Below are positions 32,691 through 44,500 of a stretch of 64,000 bases of DNA, one piece after another (within the stretch, counting starts at the first letter, position 1; each line of letters starts with the position of its first letter). A program made the position numbers and the translations under genes. The stretch is from Biomphalaria glabrata. Lineage: Eukaryota; Mollusca; Gastropoda; Planorbidae. The DNA lies in assembly GCF_947242115.1 (NCBI RefSeq), contig NC_074728.1:3473201-3537200 (forward strand). Direction: 5' to 3'. Below the pieces are notes generated by a model. The model had not been told where the DNA came from. It did no database searches and saw only the letters and a program-made list of their open reading frames with translations.

Positions 32691-34447
32691 CCTCTACCTG
32701 GGACATGATATTAACATACAAAGTATGAAAGGTCAGACCTCTACTTGGGACATGATATTAACATACTAGGTATGAAAGGTCATACCTCTACTTGGGATGT
32801 GATATTAACATACAAAGCATAAAAGGTCAGACCTCTACTTGGGACATGATATTAACATACAAAGTATGAAAGGTCAGACCTCTACTTGGGACATGATATT
32901 AACATACAAAGTATGAAGGTCCGACCTCTACTTGGAACATGATATTAACACACAAAGTATGAAAGTTCAGATTCCACTTGGAACATGATATTCACATAGT
33001 ATGAAGGTCCGACCTCTACTTGGGACATGATATTTACATACAAAGTATGAAAGGTCAGACCTCTACTTGGGACACGATATTAACATACAAAGTATGAAAG
33101 GTCAGACCTCCACTTGGGACATGATATTAACATACAAAGTATGAAAGCTCAGACCTCTACTTGGGACACGATATTAACATACAAAGTATGAAAGGTCAGA
33201 CCTCTACTTGGGACATGATATTAACATACAAAGTATGAAAGGTCAGACCTCTACTTGGGACATGATATTAACATATAAAGTATGAAAGGTCAGACCTCTA
33301 CTTGGGACATGATATTAACATACAAAGTATGAAAGGTCAGACCTCTACTTGGGACATGATATTAACATACAAAGTGTGAAAGGTCAGACCTCTACTTGGG
33401 ACATGATATTAACATACAAAGTATGAAATGTCAGACCTCTACTTGGGACATGATATTAACATACAAAGTATGAAAGGTCAGACCTCTACTTGGGACACGA
33501 TATTAACATACAAAGTATGAAAGATCAGACCTCTACTTGGGACACGATATTAACACACAAAGTATGAAAGGTCAGACCTCTACTTGGGACACGATATTAA
33601 CATACAAAGTATGAAGGTCAGACCTCTACTTGGGACAAGATATTAACATACAAAGTGTGAAAGGTTAGACCTCTACTTGGGACATGATATTAACATACAA
33701 AGTATGAAAGGTCAGACCTCTACTTGGGACACGATATTAACATACAAAGTATGAAGGTCAGACCTCTACTTGGGACAAGATATTAACATACAAAGTGTGA
33801 AAGATTAGACCTTTACTTGGGACATGATATTAACATACAAAGTATGAAAGGTCAGACCTCTACTTGGGACACGATATTAACATACAAAGTATGAAGGTCA
33901 GACCTCTTCTTGGGACAAGATATTAACATACAAAGTGTGAAAGGTCAGACCTCTACTTGGGACACGATATTAACATACAAAGTATGAAAGGTCAGACCTC
34001 TACTTGGGACACGATATTAACATACAAAGTATGAAGGTCAGACCTCTTCTTGGGACAAGATATTAACATACAAAGTGTGAAAGGTCAGACCTCTACTTGG
34101 GACACGATATTAACATACAAAGTATGAAAGGTCAGACCTCCACTTGGGACATGATATTAACATACAAAGTATAAAAGATCAGACCTCTACTTGGGACATG
34201 ATATTAACATACAAAGTATGAAAGGTCAGACCTCTACTTGGGACATGATATTAACATACAAAGTATGAAAGGTCAGACCTCTACTTGGGACATGATATTA
34301 ACATACAAATTGTGAAAGGTCAAACCTCTACTTGGGACATGATATTAACATACAAAGTATGAAAGGTCAGACCTCTACTTGGGGCACGATATTAACATAC
34401 AAATTGTGAAAGGTCAAACCTCTACTTGGGACATGATATTAACATAC
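32681..34447 (+). repeat. 47-bp minisatellite, about 37 copies
   Basis: Unit: GAAAGGTCAGACCTCTACTT followed by GGGACATGATATTAACATAC and AAAGTAT. Variants (GACACG, GACAAG, AAAGTGTG) recur as blocks; a three-unit block is repeated at about 33600-34100. Length changes of one base (AAGG/AAAGG) break the reading frame, so there is no coding potential. Confidence 0.95.
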
Positions 34448-34699
34448 ATCCCATTCCCTGCAAACCAGTTTGAACAAGTATTCTTAATTTTTAATAGTGG
34501 TATTATTTGCTCGGGTAACTTATTGGTGTTTTTATATGTTTACACTTACAGGACTGCTTGACAAAATATACATAAGCTTCGATTTGGGAAACAAGAAAAT
34601 ACTGGTACTTTTAACTTGTCTTTAACTACATAGCTATCTTGTGGAAAGAAAAAGCCGTTACGATTAGATTTATAAAGCAAAAGAAGTATGTCTTTTTAC

Positions 34700-34991
34700 A
34701 AAACGTCTATCAAATAACTCTATCTGTCTGTCTGGTAAAAATTACTGTACACATTATTCTTCGAACTAACAATCTAGGATCAAACTGAATTTTGTGTATA
34801 ACTATTTCTTGTATCTGACAACTGGTATTGATAACGCCAAAACCATGAAATTGCGCTAAAGAAAAACAAATGGAAAAAAAATATATTTCTAATCGCACAG
34901 ATATATTATTGTTAGTCTAGATCTATTACAAATTTAAATACATGACTAATCCAAACTAATTGATACAACTACACTTCATATAAGCTTTTTA
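34700..34991 (+). mobile_element. AAGCTT-family element, near full length but short
   Basis: Left part ATCAAATAACTCTATCTGTC is diverged; right part TGTTAGTCTAGATCTATTAC, CTAATCCAAACTAATTGATA and the terminus CATATAAGCTTTTT are intact. It shows that the two ends TATCAA...and ...TTGATA belong to one element. Confidence 0.65.
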
Positions 34992-35164
34992 TTAAAAGTA
35001 TTTTTTATGTATTTCTTAATAAATTTTGAAATGGCTGTTTTCTAAGTCCTCAGATGTAAATGAATCAAGATATGACCCAAAGGGTGAGAATAGACTAAAA
35101 TTGAATATTGAAAATCATACACACATATACCGTGCCAGCTTCAAAGAAAAAGTTTCCGTAAATC

Positions 35165-38100
35165 ATGGATAATGTAAACATGGCAATCACGGAAAAGTTG
35201 GACAATGTATTTAAGATTTTAGATACAATCGACCACAATGTCGATAAAGTTCAAGAAATTTTCAGTACTATAGCCTCAATAACTAAATCTTCAGAATCTG
35301 AAGTCCCTGCGGGGAGATGTTCAAGCCTAGAGCCGTTTTGTGTAACACAGAAAATGGGGCACACGGTGATGGTTGCAGGCAACACCATCGCAGGCATGGA
35401 AAACGAAACAGCGAAGGAAGAGGACCCTGACGATTCAGCAGATGGTCAGCCATTACGTTTGTCAATCTCAGCCTTCTCTAAAGAGAATGTTAGCGGTTTT
35501 GAGGAGAGAAATACAACGGAAGAGTTGAAACAACCTGAAAAGGGCTTGAAATTGAGGCCTGGTTGTGTTCAAACAGCTGTGAATCAAGTGTTATTGTCAC
35601 CTTTGAACCCGCAGACATTAGAGTCTTCTAGTGCGAAGGATGCCTACCGAGAACCCGTACTTTCTAATCAAAATAAAGGTAAGTTTAATTGATAGCATTG
35701 ACAAGGGCCGGATATAAGGATGAGGAGGGACCGGGGTCTCTTAAAAGGAGACCGAGCTTGGCAAAATTGGAATCGTACATTACAAACTGTCGATCAGAAT
35801 GTGTTGTATTTGTTTTGGAAACCCAATCACTCTCATGTTTCTCTTTCTACAGTCACGCTCTTCCAATGTATACTTACTAAATGTTTCTTTTAAGTATTCC
35901 AGTTTATATGTTTTAAACAAAGCTTATATCAACTCACTCTGTCTGACTGTTTAAAAAGTTGGAACACGTTATTTCTACCACACCCAATCTCGAATTAAGT
36001 TGAAACTTTTTTTCAATTGTTTCTTATACTTGGCGAAACTTAAAGACCTAAACTTTTCAAGCCGCATTTAATGATGAAATAATATTTTTCATATCTCTTC
36101 TAGTTTTCGAGATCTGAGTGTGACAGACGGACAGACGGACAGACGGACATTTTGCACAAACCTAATAGCGGCTTTTGTCCCTTACGGGGGCCGCTAATAA
36201 CCAATGCGTCAATTAACATTGGTAATTAATTATTTTGTTGGGCATTGAACAAGGTAAAGAGATCGCACTTGACAGATTTTGTGGTTTAAGTTGAATTAGT
36301 TCCCGTGAGAAGGCTTGAGTCTTGAGTGAACACGTTTTGCTTATTAAAATGCATTTCTTTTCCAACTGGTCCGGACAAGTGATAGGATCATATAGCATGG
36401 AGAAACTAAAAGCATGCCAATGTGCTAAACAAAAAAGATTGGTAAAATATTTCTAATCGCCCAGATGTATGGAAATTTAATCACACACTGATCCAAAACT
36501 AATTGATACAATTTTACTTAACATAAGCTTTGTTGTTGTATTTTTTGTTTATGTAAATAGCGATCGGAGCCCATGATGACCTGCTAACTATTGTAAAAAG
36601 ACCAAAGCTTAAAACCTATGGCCACATTACAAGATCTACTGGTCTCGTAAAGACCTTCCTTCAGGGAACAGTGCCAGGAAAAGAAGAAGAGGCAGACAGA
36701 AAAAGCGATGGGAGGACAACATTAAAGAATGGAAGGGCCTGCCATTGAGAGAGGTTCTAAACAAGGCAAAAAAAAAAAAAAGGGAGGAATGGAGAAAGAC
36801 GGTCGAAAAGTCTTGCCTGGTGCCCCAACTGTCCAACAGACTAAGGGATAGGTAAAAGGTAAAATAGCTTTTGTTATTGCGTCAGCAGGTCTAACGAAAT
36901 ATATCTTTATGTCATAGATCATCGCCCCAAAGAAAGTGCATCGGAGGAGAATGAATACTGTGTAGCACCCAACGAAGATTTTTCTGATTCGTTTAAGACG
37001 AAACTTGAAGCTGTTTCTACAGAGGGTAAGGACTAACGGATTAATAATAATACCTCTATACCCATAACATTTATGCGAATTCTGAAACTAGAATAAAAAT
37101 GTCTCACACTTTAAAGTACTTTTACGTTTAAAAATTAATGTATATTTTTTATATGTATACAACTTGGTAAAGTGTGTACTTTTAAAAATAAATGATCTTT
37201 AAATATAGTATAAAGTGTATTATACATATACTATGCATATTATCTACATTGAGGTAATACTTTAAATCGTAAATAAAAGGCAATTACAATATCTAAATAC
37301 CGCAAATTGGCTTTTAAGGGCCTTTACATTCTTGCCAATGTTGAGATTATTGTTAAGTGTTAGTAACCATAAGGGACTATGCCAACGACTAAAACAGACA
37401 GATTTAAAAAAAAATGAATCTGCACATGTTTCAAAGATATATAGGTTTAGGGACTTTTTTTTAAAGGTAAATGGTAGTGATTGAAATGTTTTGTCTTTAA
37501 CTTTAGATATAACCGGAGAGAGATTTGAAATATTGAGATTTTTTTGTCTGTCAGCCTCTGGAATGCATTATAATGTACCATTGATTGATATTCAGTTCTC
37601 CTGAACAACAATATATTACCCAATAATTTTGAAGACATTTTGCCATCTTTAGCAGTTACCATTAAGACTTTTAGTCGCCTCCGTTTGTCTTTCTCTTGAA
37701 GTGTGACTAAATTAAAAAAATACAACCTTACGACCCCATCAGAGTATAAAAGTAAATGCATTCAATAACATGTTTAAATACTTTACTGATATAAATTCAA
37801 ATTATGATAAAATGTATTTACTATTTCAGACAGTTCTGATGGGAAAAAGATTCAAGACAATTTCCAAGGGTGTCTCCATAGTTTCTTGAAGGAACAAGGA
37901 GTTACAAAGGAAACAATTGAAACGCTAATTAAGAGTTCTATAGATGACATGACAAAGGCTAAAACTCTTCTAAACGAGACTTTCGCCAAAAATGAACGCC
38001 TAATGCCAACATTGGAATTAAAAACAAAAGATATAATAGATAAGCTGGCCTACTTGAAAGAAAGTTTAGCTGACTTAAATACAGAGCTGACACATGAATT

Positions 38101-38878
38101 GCCTCTAAATACAAACCATTTCAAAAAACAGAACGCCAAATTGGCACAGGCATTAAATAAATTGGATGACATTTCTAAAGAAATGTCAAGCACTAATAAA
38201 TTTCTTTATAAGAATACTTGCACCTTTGCCTGCCAATTAACAGAGTTTAAAAATACGACAAAAGCATTGGACAAATTTTTGTGTAATATGAATGAAAATC
38301 TTAGCGAACGCGTGGGAGAATTGGAACAAATTCAGGAAAGGCTTATGGAGTATGTAGACCAATGTCATAGCAAGGAAGATAAAGTGGTGGAGGTCCTAAG
38401 CAGTTTTGAAGAAGAGATGACTTCGGGGCTCAATCGGAGCAGACATCTGGATACCAGGTTCGGAGAGGTACAGCTAACATTGAAACAATTTCAAGAAACG
38501 ATTTTAAAGTCTGTAAAACAATGCCATAGACAATGTCACAGCAGAGAAGATAAAATGGCAGAGGCCTTAAACAGATTTGAAAACGTGATCACTTCCGAGG
38601 TGGATCAGGCTAGACATGTAGACACTAGGTTCCGAGAGGTAGAGCAAACGTTCAAACAGTGTCAAGAAATGATTACAGCAACTGTAGAAAAATGCCAGAG
38701 CAGAGTTGAGAAGGTGGAAGAGGCCTTACTCAGATCTGAAAAAGAGAGGAAATCTGAGCGTAGTAGGACTAGAAACATAGACAAAAGGTGTAACCTGGAG
38801 TGCATGTTGCAACAAGTTCTAGAAAGATCTTGTAGCAAAGAGGATAAAACGGCTGTTAATATAGTAGAAAAACAATAG
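35165..38878 (+). CDS. Coiled-coil protein with C-terminal Cys repeats (3 exons)
   Basis: I do not recognise a named family. Exons 35165-35678, 36918-37025 and 37830-38878 join in phase (both introns phase 1, AAAG|GTAAGT and GAGG|GTAAGG donors, CATAG and TTCAG acceptors), giving 556 residues with no frame break. Residues 1-45 are a short helix with heptad spacing (DNVFKILDTIDHNVDK); 46-207 are polar, acidic and likely disordered; 208-556 are almost entirely helical coiled coil. From residue 386 a segment of 46-57 residues starting C-[HQ]-S-[KR]-x-[DE]-K is repeated (386, 443, 496 and a partial at 542), each with two or more cysteines, suggesting disulphide- or metal-linked multimers. No signal peptide or membrane segment. 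The start is the first ATG in the frame; exons further upstream cannot be excluded. Both introns are AT-rich; intron 1 holds two mobile elements. Confidence 0.75.
35917..36533 (+). mobile_element. AAGCTT-family element, full length (in intron 1)
   Basis: Starts ACAAAGCTTATATCAACTCA and ends AATTGATACAA..ACATAAGCTTTGT, so the termini are imperfect inverted repeats of about 15 bp. The body has the family blocks (CTGTCTGACTG, ACACGTTATTTCTACC, AATTAAGTTGAAACTTTT) and a GACGGACAGACGGACAGACG tract. No coding capacity. It is a short DNA-transposon-like element of undetermined superfamily and lies in the first intron of the coiled-coil gene. Confidence 0.7.
36556..36860 (+). mobile_element. LINE ORF2 tail, RGRQRKR type (in intron 1)
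   Basis: GGGAACAGTGCCAGGAAAAG, GAAGAAGAGGCAGACAGAAA and GTGCCCCAACTGTCCAACAG in the same order as 47850-48150. It lies in the first intron of the coiled-coil gene on the same strand; a poly-A run at 36769-36782 interrupts it. Confidence 0.75.
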
Positions 38879-38896
38879 CGATTAGCGCTAGATGAG

Positions 38897-39180
38897 ATCT
38901 TCTTCTTCGTTCTCATTGTTATGTTGGAGCGTTCAGATGACTAGACCAATACCTGAGATGAACTGCGCAGTGGTTTCCAAATCAGGGAGCTCTCCATATA
39001 GTTTTCTTTCTATTGGGGTGTTTTGGGGGCCAGTGTCTTATACGGGCCTCTTGGTAAAGAGAGCAGTTTTGGAGGACGTGGTCGGCTTTCTCTGGTGACA
39101 CTCCACATGGGCAGATTTCACTGGTTCCTATTTTAAGCTTCCGGTACATGTGTTGTCGCATTCTGTTGAGATGAGATAAT
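38897..39180 (-). mobile_element. LINE C-terminal fragment, CPCG type
   Basis: The minus strand encodes RMRQHMYRKLKIGTSEICPC, then GVSPEKADHVLQNCSLYQEA and, later, the IW-x-A-x-x-x-x-x-C-A-V end. This is the C-x-C-x-x-x-x-x-x-x-x-x-H-x-L-x-x-C finger following RNase-H-like sequence in Jockey/RTE-like ORF2. It begins 19 bp after the stop of the coiled-coil gene, so the gene's 3' UTR probably runs through it in antisense. Confidence 0.7.
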
Positions 39181-39402
39181 ACTAACTAATATGAATAACA
39201 ATGGGGTGACGCTAGCAAATAAAGGCTTAACGATAAAAGAAAAAAAAAATATTTGCGGATTTTCATTATTAATAAAAGTTACCTTCTCTTTACTTCTTTA
39301 TTATAAGATTAGGTTTTGATCCATTGCTCATTACTAATTACTCATGTCCTATAACGTACTTAGTCACATGCAAAGACCGCATCACAAACGAAGAGATTAA
39401 AG

Positions 39403-39596
39403 CAGCGGTTCTCCACCTTTTATGCTCGGCGACCCTTTTAAAATCCCCCACTCTGCCGCCCCCCCCCCCCCGCAAACACACACAGCAATAGAAGAATAGA
39501 CAAAAAACAATCCATTTTTTCGATGGTCTTTGGCGACCCCTGGCAAATCGTCAATCGACCCCCAAGGGGGTCGCGACCACAGTGTGAGAACCCCTG
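39403..39596 (-). mobile_element. hAT-like short element with exact 8-bp duplication
   Basis: Termini CAGCGGTTCTCCACC and GTGTGAGAACCCCTG are inverted; flanks GATTAAAG at 39395-39402 and 39597-39604 are identical. 194 bp, non-coding, with a C10-12 run that varies among copies. Confidence 0.88.
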
Positions 39597-39605
39597 GATT
39601 AAAGA

Positions 39606-39905
39606 CATAATTAATACAGCGATCAGACCGCAAGATGACCTGCTAGCTACTGTTGAAAAACGCGAAAAAAAAACACACACTTTGGCCATATTACAAAGTC
39701 CTCAGGGCTCGCAAAGACCTTCCCTCACGGAACTGTACCAGGAAAAAAGAAGAAGAGGCAGACAAACAACATAAAAGAATGGACGGTCCTGCCATTGACG
39801 GAGATTCTGTCCCAGGCAAAAAAACAGAGGGAAATGGGGAGGGACGGACTGCAGATCTTGTGTGGTGCCATTTGCGGTCCAACAAACAAAGGGAAAGATA
39901 AATGT
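39606..39905 (+). mobile_element. LINE ORF2 tail, RGRQRKR type
   Basis: TACAGCGATCAGACCGCAAG, GATGACCTGCTAGCTACTGT, GAACTGTACCAGGAAAAAAG and GAAGAAGAGGCAGACAAACA. Same order as 47850-48150 with several gaps. It abuts the hAT-like element. Confidence 0.75.
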
Positions 39906-39909
39906 CATT

Positions 39910-40490
39910 TAAGCACGAGACCAACACCTCTTATAAGTTGCTTGTTAAAAGACAGAAAATGTGAGGTTTTTTCCACTTCAGAGAATGAGAGTAGAGGATT
40001 AAACATAGATAATGTTAACATTCTCAAAGCAGTCAAAAAAAAAGTGCCAATCAGGCATTCCATCTGTTAATGTTTTTTTTTTATTTCATTCAAAGTTAAC
40101 ATTACATTGTTATTGATAATTTTTCATTTTCTCCTTACTAACGTCGATAGATCAAGTAGATGTGTAGTGTATAATACAGTGTGTTGAAATGTGTGTACAT
40201 AATGTATATATTTAATTTGTTTCTTCAAAGATGATCACATTACATACACGTACGCTTACTTATTATTTGCTACTTAGAGTGCTGTAGTACATTTCTAAGA
40301 GAGAGGCAGACACAGAAAGAGATAAAGAGAGAGAGAAACAGAGAAAGATAGAAAAAAAGAGAGAAGTTTGAGATATTGACAGAGAGGGTACAAGAAAACA
40401 TGATGGCGAGAGTTTCAGAGGCAATATTATGAAAAGGTAAATGAAATCTCAAGACAGAGAATTAAAAAGACGCATTGAGAAAAATTATCT
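39910..40490. other. Intergenic DNA, purine-rich tract
   Basis: AT-rich; about 40298-40390 is GA-rich (GAGAGAGAAACAGAGAAAGA). No exon supported. Confidence 0.35.
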
Positions 40491-40660
40491 TGCGGTCACG
40501 TGATAACCATTGATAAAACAGAGGGAAAAAAAGTCACGTAATAACCATTGTTTATACAAATGAGGTCATAAATTGTATGGAAGAGATTGTAGCATCTGGC
40601 TCTTTGTTTCTTTTTTTTTTTTTTTTTACGATTGTTGAATGAGGACCATTCATTTTTTAA
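40490..40660 (-). mobile_element. Short inverted-repeat element, related to the 50.1-kb one, truncated
   Basis: Shares with 50356-50522 the blocks TCACGTGATAACCATTG, AATTGTATGGAAGAGAT, TGGCTCTTTGTTTC and the terminus TTGAATGAGGACCATT. The left terminus is missing and a poly-T run is inserted. Confidence 0.6.
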
Positions 40661-41500
40661 AGTAAAGTTGGTTAACAATTGCAACATCTCTTGAAAAGCT
40701 TGTTGATCATGAGTCACTACCACACGAACAAAAACAAAACAAAAGTCATACATATTTGAGAAAGCAAAACCATGTGTAGACAATCAGCGATTAAATTTAT
40801 TTTAGTCAACTAATAAGGGTTTGAACTTAGGAAACAACGCCAACGACTGGTAGAGTTGCTGGAATTACAAGATTTCTCAAACTGACTGTAGAACTTGTTC
40901 TTATGAAATATCAAACACACCAAAAATCTCTGTGTGAAAGATCTTTGAACCAGCAGCATAATGAGATCACAGTTGTAAAATGTGTACATACAATTTTATT
41001 CCAAGGCTTTCCAAACTTAGATAAAAGATGCATGATCAAAATTGCTCTCTTATGGAGACAGGTGCGCAATGTGTGGCCCAGATTGTATAGTTATGCCAGA
41101 ACCGATTTTTGACACCGAGTCCGCCCCTGCCTCGGATACCCTATTATCGTCCCTAAGGTTCAGAAATGCAGAAAAACTATTTTTAATATTTAATTTTAAA
41201 AAATAAAACGCAATTGCGTGATACCTATGCTCCTTAAATCGCTAGAAAATCAATAACTTTTGGTGCAGTTCAAGACCACAACCACACAGGTAAGACTATA
41301 CAAACAATATATGTGTTTGTGTTTGTGAGTGTGTTATGACAGACAGGCTTTCTTTAGAAGGAAATCAATGTCCTCTTGTTATTGGTTGATTGTTCTTGCA
41401 ACGTCGATCGAAGTGAAAAGATCAATGCTCACGATTGATTTCTCTAACTATCCAAAACGAAGTGTTTTATATTGCTTCATTTATCAACCTACAATAATTC
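40660..41500. other. Intergenic DNA upstream of the second coding locus
   Basis: A 69-codon frame at 40903-41112 is not low-complexity but has no recognisable domain and ends in a stop without a donor. It may be a relic of a mobile element. Confidence 0.3.
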
Positions 41501-41503
41501 AAC

Positions 41504-44500
41504 ATGTTTGGAATATTGTCTGTGTTATATTTCATATTCTTTAGAAGACGTATTAGTAAAGACAATATTACTAATCCCACTCAAGTGCCAGTAATATGTA
41601 AGGTTGGTGTACAAACAGAGGAGAAGTCTATTCTGGGTAACGACACACAAAATCGATCTTCGTTTACAACTCAGTCAGTGGGAAATGTGGTTCAAATGGT
41701 CAACTGTTCTGCAAAGGATTTGAACACGGCAGAAAGTACAAATCAAGGTGTTGAAATTAATGTCAACATTTCACAGGGGAATCAAGAGCCTGGAGCTACT
41801 GACAACATCAAAGCAACCTCAAAGAACCTTCAAAGTGTAGGCAGCGTCGTCCAAATAGTCGGAGATATAGAGAAACTATCCAGTTCTAATACGGATGTGC
41901 TTGGAAATAGATTACAATATACTGGGGATGAAAACTGGACTGGATTAAGAAATCCTGGTTACGATGAAGAAGAGACTGCGAATGGTGATGGTCAGACCGT
42001 GGCCAATATGTTGCAGATTGGATTTCCATTAAACGATGATAGAACTATCTCGAAAGGTAGCGAAAGTAGAGTGTCTGAAATAAAAGCAGATTCAGGAGAA
42101 GGCGCTAAACAAACTGTAGTAAATTCGATTCAGTCACGTGACGATATGGAAATGGAAAGTAAATGTTTACATTTTTATTTACAAAAGAAAAATAATTATA
42201 TATTGACACGGTAATGTCACCAAGTAGAATGCCAGTAGGTCGACTTCCACAGGACATCCTGTATGGCGATCTAATTGAAGGCAGGAGAGCCGCTGGTCGC
42301 CCACTTTTACGTTATACGGATGTATGCAAACGCGACATGAAGCTCTTCAAAATCGACACTGGCAACTGGGAAGAGGTGGCACTGGACAGATCCACATGGA
42401 GAGAGAGCATAAAGGAAGGGTCACAGATTGCAGATGTCATACACAACAGAAGCAGAAAGAAGGGTGAAAATGCAATGGCGCCTGGTGATTTTATATGCCC
42501 AACCTGTGATCGCAGCTGTGTATCAAGGATTGGCCTCTTTAGTCACACAAGAAGTTGCAAAGGGAAAAGATCGTCTCACGAGACGTAAAATGCCACAGAA
42601 AAATGCCACAGAATGTCACCAAGTTATTTAAGATGGTCGTTGGGTGACGTTTGGTTTATATTATAATGATATATTGTAGAAGTTGTCAAGATCAATAACT
42701 ATATATATAACTCTCTTCATGGCTCAAGAGTTACAATACAAATACTCCTTCTTCCCTAGTGCTATTAGACCATGGAATGGGTTGTCTGAGCTAGCCAGGA
42801 AAACCAGTGACCTGGCAGAAGTCATTGGTTAATATGCATGACTAAATGCATGACGCGTAGGACGTAATCATTTTCTTTTTGAAAGTAATGTCTGTAGTAT
42901 ATAAGATAAGATAAGAAGATTCAACTTTGGGACTATGATGGCTGAATGGTAAAACGCTTGCCATCCAAATCGAGAGGTTTCGGGTTACAATCTCGTTGGA
43001 GATTGGGATTTTGAGTTTATGGATTCTTAGGACGCACATGAGTCCACCTCACTCTAATGGATACCTGATATGAGTTAAGAAAAAATAAAGTTGGTCGTTA
43101 TGCTAGCAATATGACACCCTCAATAACCGTCAGCCATAGAAACGGATGATATTTACATCATCCGCCCAATATATTGTATATGTTACGATCGTAATCCGAA
43201 GCGTGGCCAGAATGACCGAGGCTAGCGGCCAAAGCCCGATTTACTTGAAATTAAAAATGTTAATTCTAATTTTGCTGGCCACTTCGCGAAAATCCCTAAC
43301 CTATACAGTGGCGTAGCTAGGGTGGGGGGAGGAGGGGGGAGAATTTGAAAATCCCCCCCCGGGCCCCCTCTTGAAGAGGTCCCCCAAATGAGTGCTTTTA
43401 CAATAAATATTAAAATATTTAATACTACGCAAAATGCAGGAGCCCCCAAAAAGGTTTAGCCCACCGTGCCCCCAAATGATGTGAAATTCCTATCTACGCC
43501 CCTGGGCCTATACCTGTTTAGCAGAGTCAAGACTACCTGGTTAGCGGTGCAGTAAGAGAATCCTGGGTAATATCCATTGGCTTTGCTATGATATTTTCAG
43601 TTTACTCGTGCTTCTCTAAGAGAATGTCCAGCCTCTGTGACTTTTTTTTTTCAAGTTGCCAGTTGTTTCGTTGTGACTGTTATTCGAAGCAGAAGTTTGA
43701 TATAAAAAAAATCTATGCGATGTTTGTGTTCATGCAAAGAATGATTCATTATTTTTATCATGTAACACTGGACATGCTGAACACATCGTGTATAATATAT
43801 GGGAGGGAGGGGGGGGGGGTCGCAGGTATGATTCTGTCGTACCATACTTTGCAATATGTATTTATCGGATTTAAAAAAAAGTTAAAGTTCATGTCATGTG
43901 GCCAGCATAAAGACAAACCGCCTTTACTTTTCCTCAACTAATGTCAGGTACTTATTAGAGCTGGGTAGACTCAGAGGCGCCTTAGAGATACCGAAATTAA
44001 AAATCCAGTCTTCAGGATTCGAACTCGTGACTCTCCGGTTCGGGAACCAAGCACGTTACCACTAGACAACGCACATCCTTCAATTTGAAAGACTATTTAC
44101 ATTATTACATTGCGTGTTTCTTACGTATCTCACTTTACATTTCTTCACGTACGAGGCCATCACAATCATTATCGTCGTCTATCTCGTATCTATAATCCTC
44201 GGGGCATTTCCAATCCCAATCTTCAGCAGGATTCGAACACGGCACCCTCCGGTTCGCACGCCAAGAGCTTTACCACTAACCCACCGCGCCTCCGTTCATC
44301 GGATAGTCAAATCCTTATAACAACTTTAGAGTGTGGAGTGTCATTGTATCAGGTGTAAATTTAGCCTTTGATAACTAATTATAGAGACACGGCGGTACGA
44401 AGATAGATACTTTCATATTGTAGTGTTTGGTTATTAATATTATGTATAGCGATATGCAAATGAAATAATATTTATAATAATTATTAGTAAGTCTTATTCT

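Noticed and set aside
32681-34447. CRISPR-like array
   Set aside because: Units are contiguous without unique spacers, and the window is animal DNA; it is a minisatellite.
40903-41112. 69-codon frame as an upstream exon of the Q-[ST]-V gene
   Set aside because: No acceptor or donor in phase with 41545, and no similarity to the rest of the protein.
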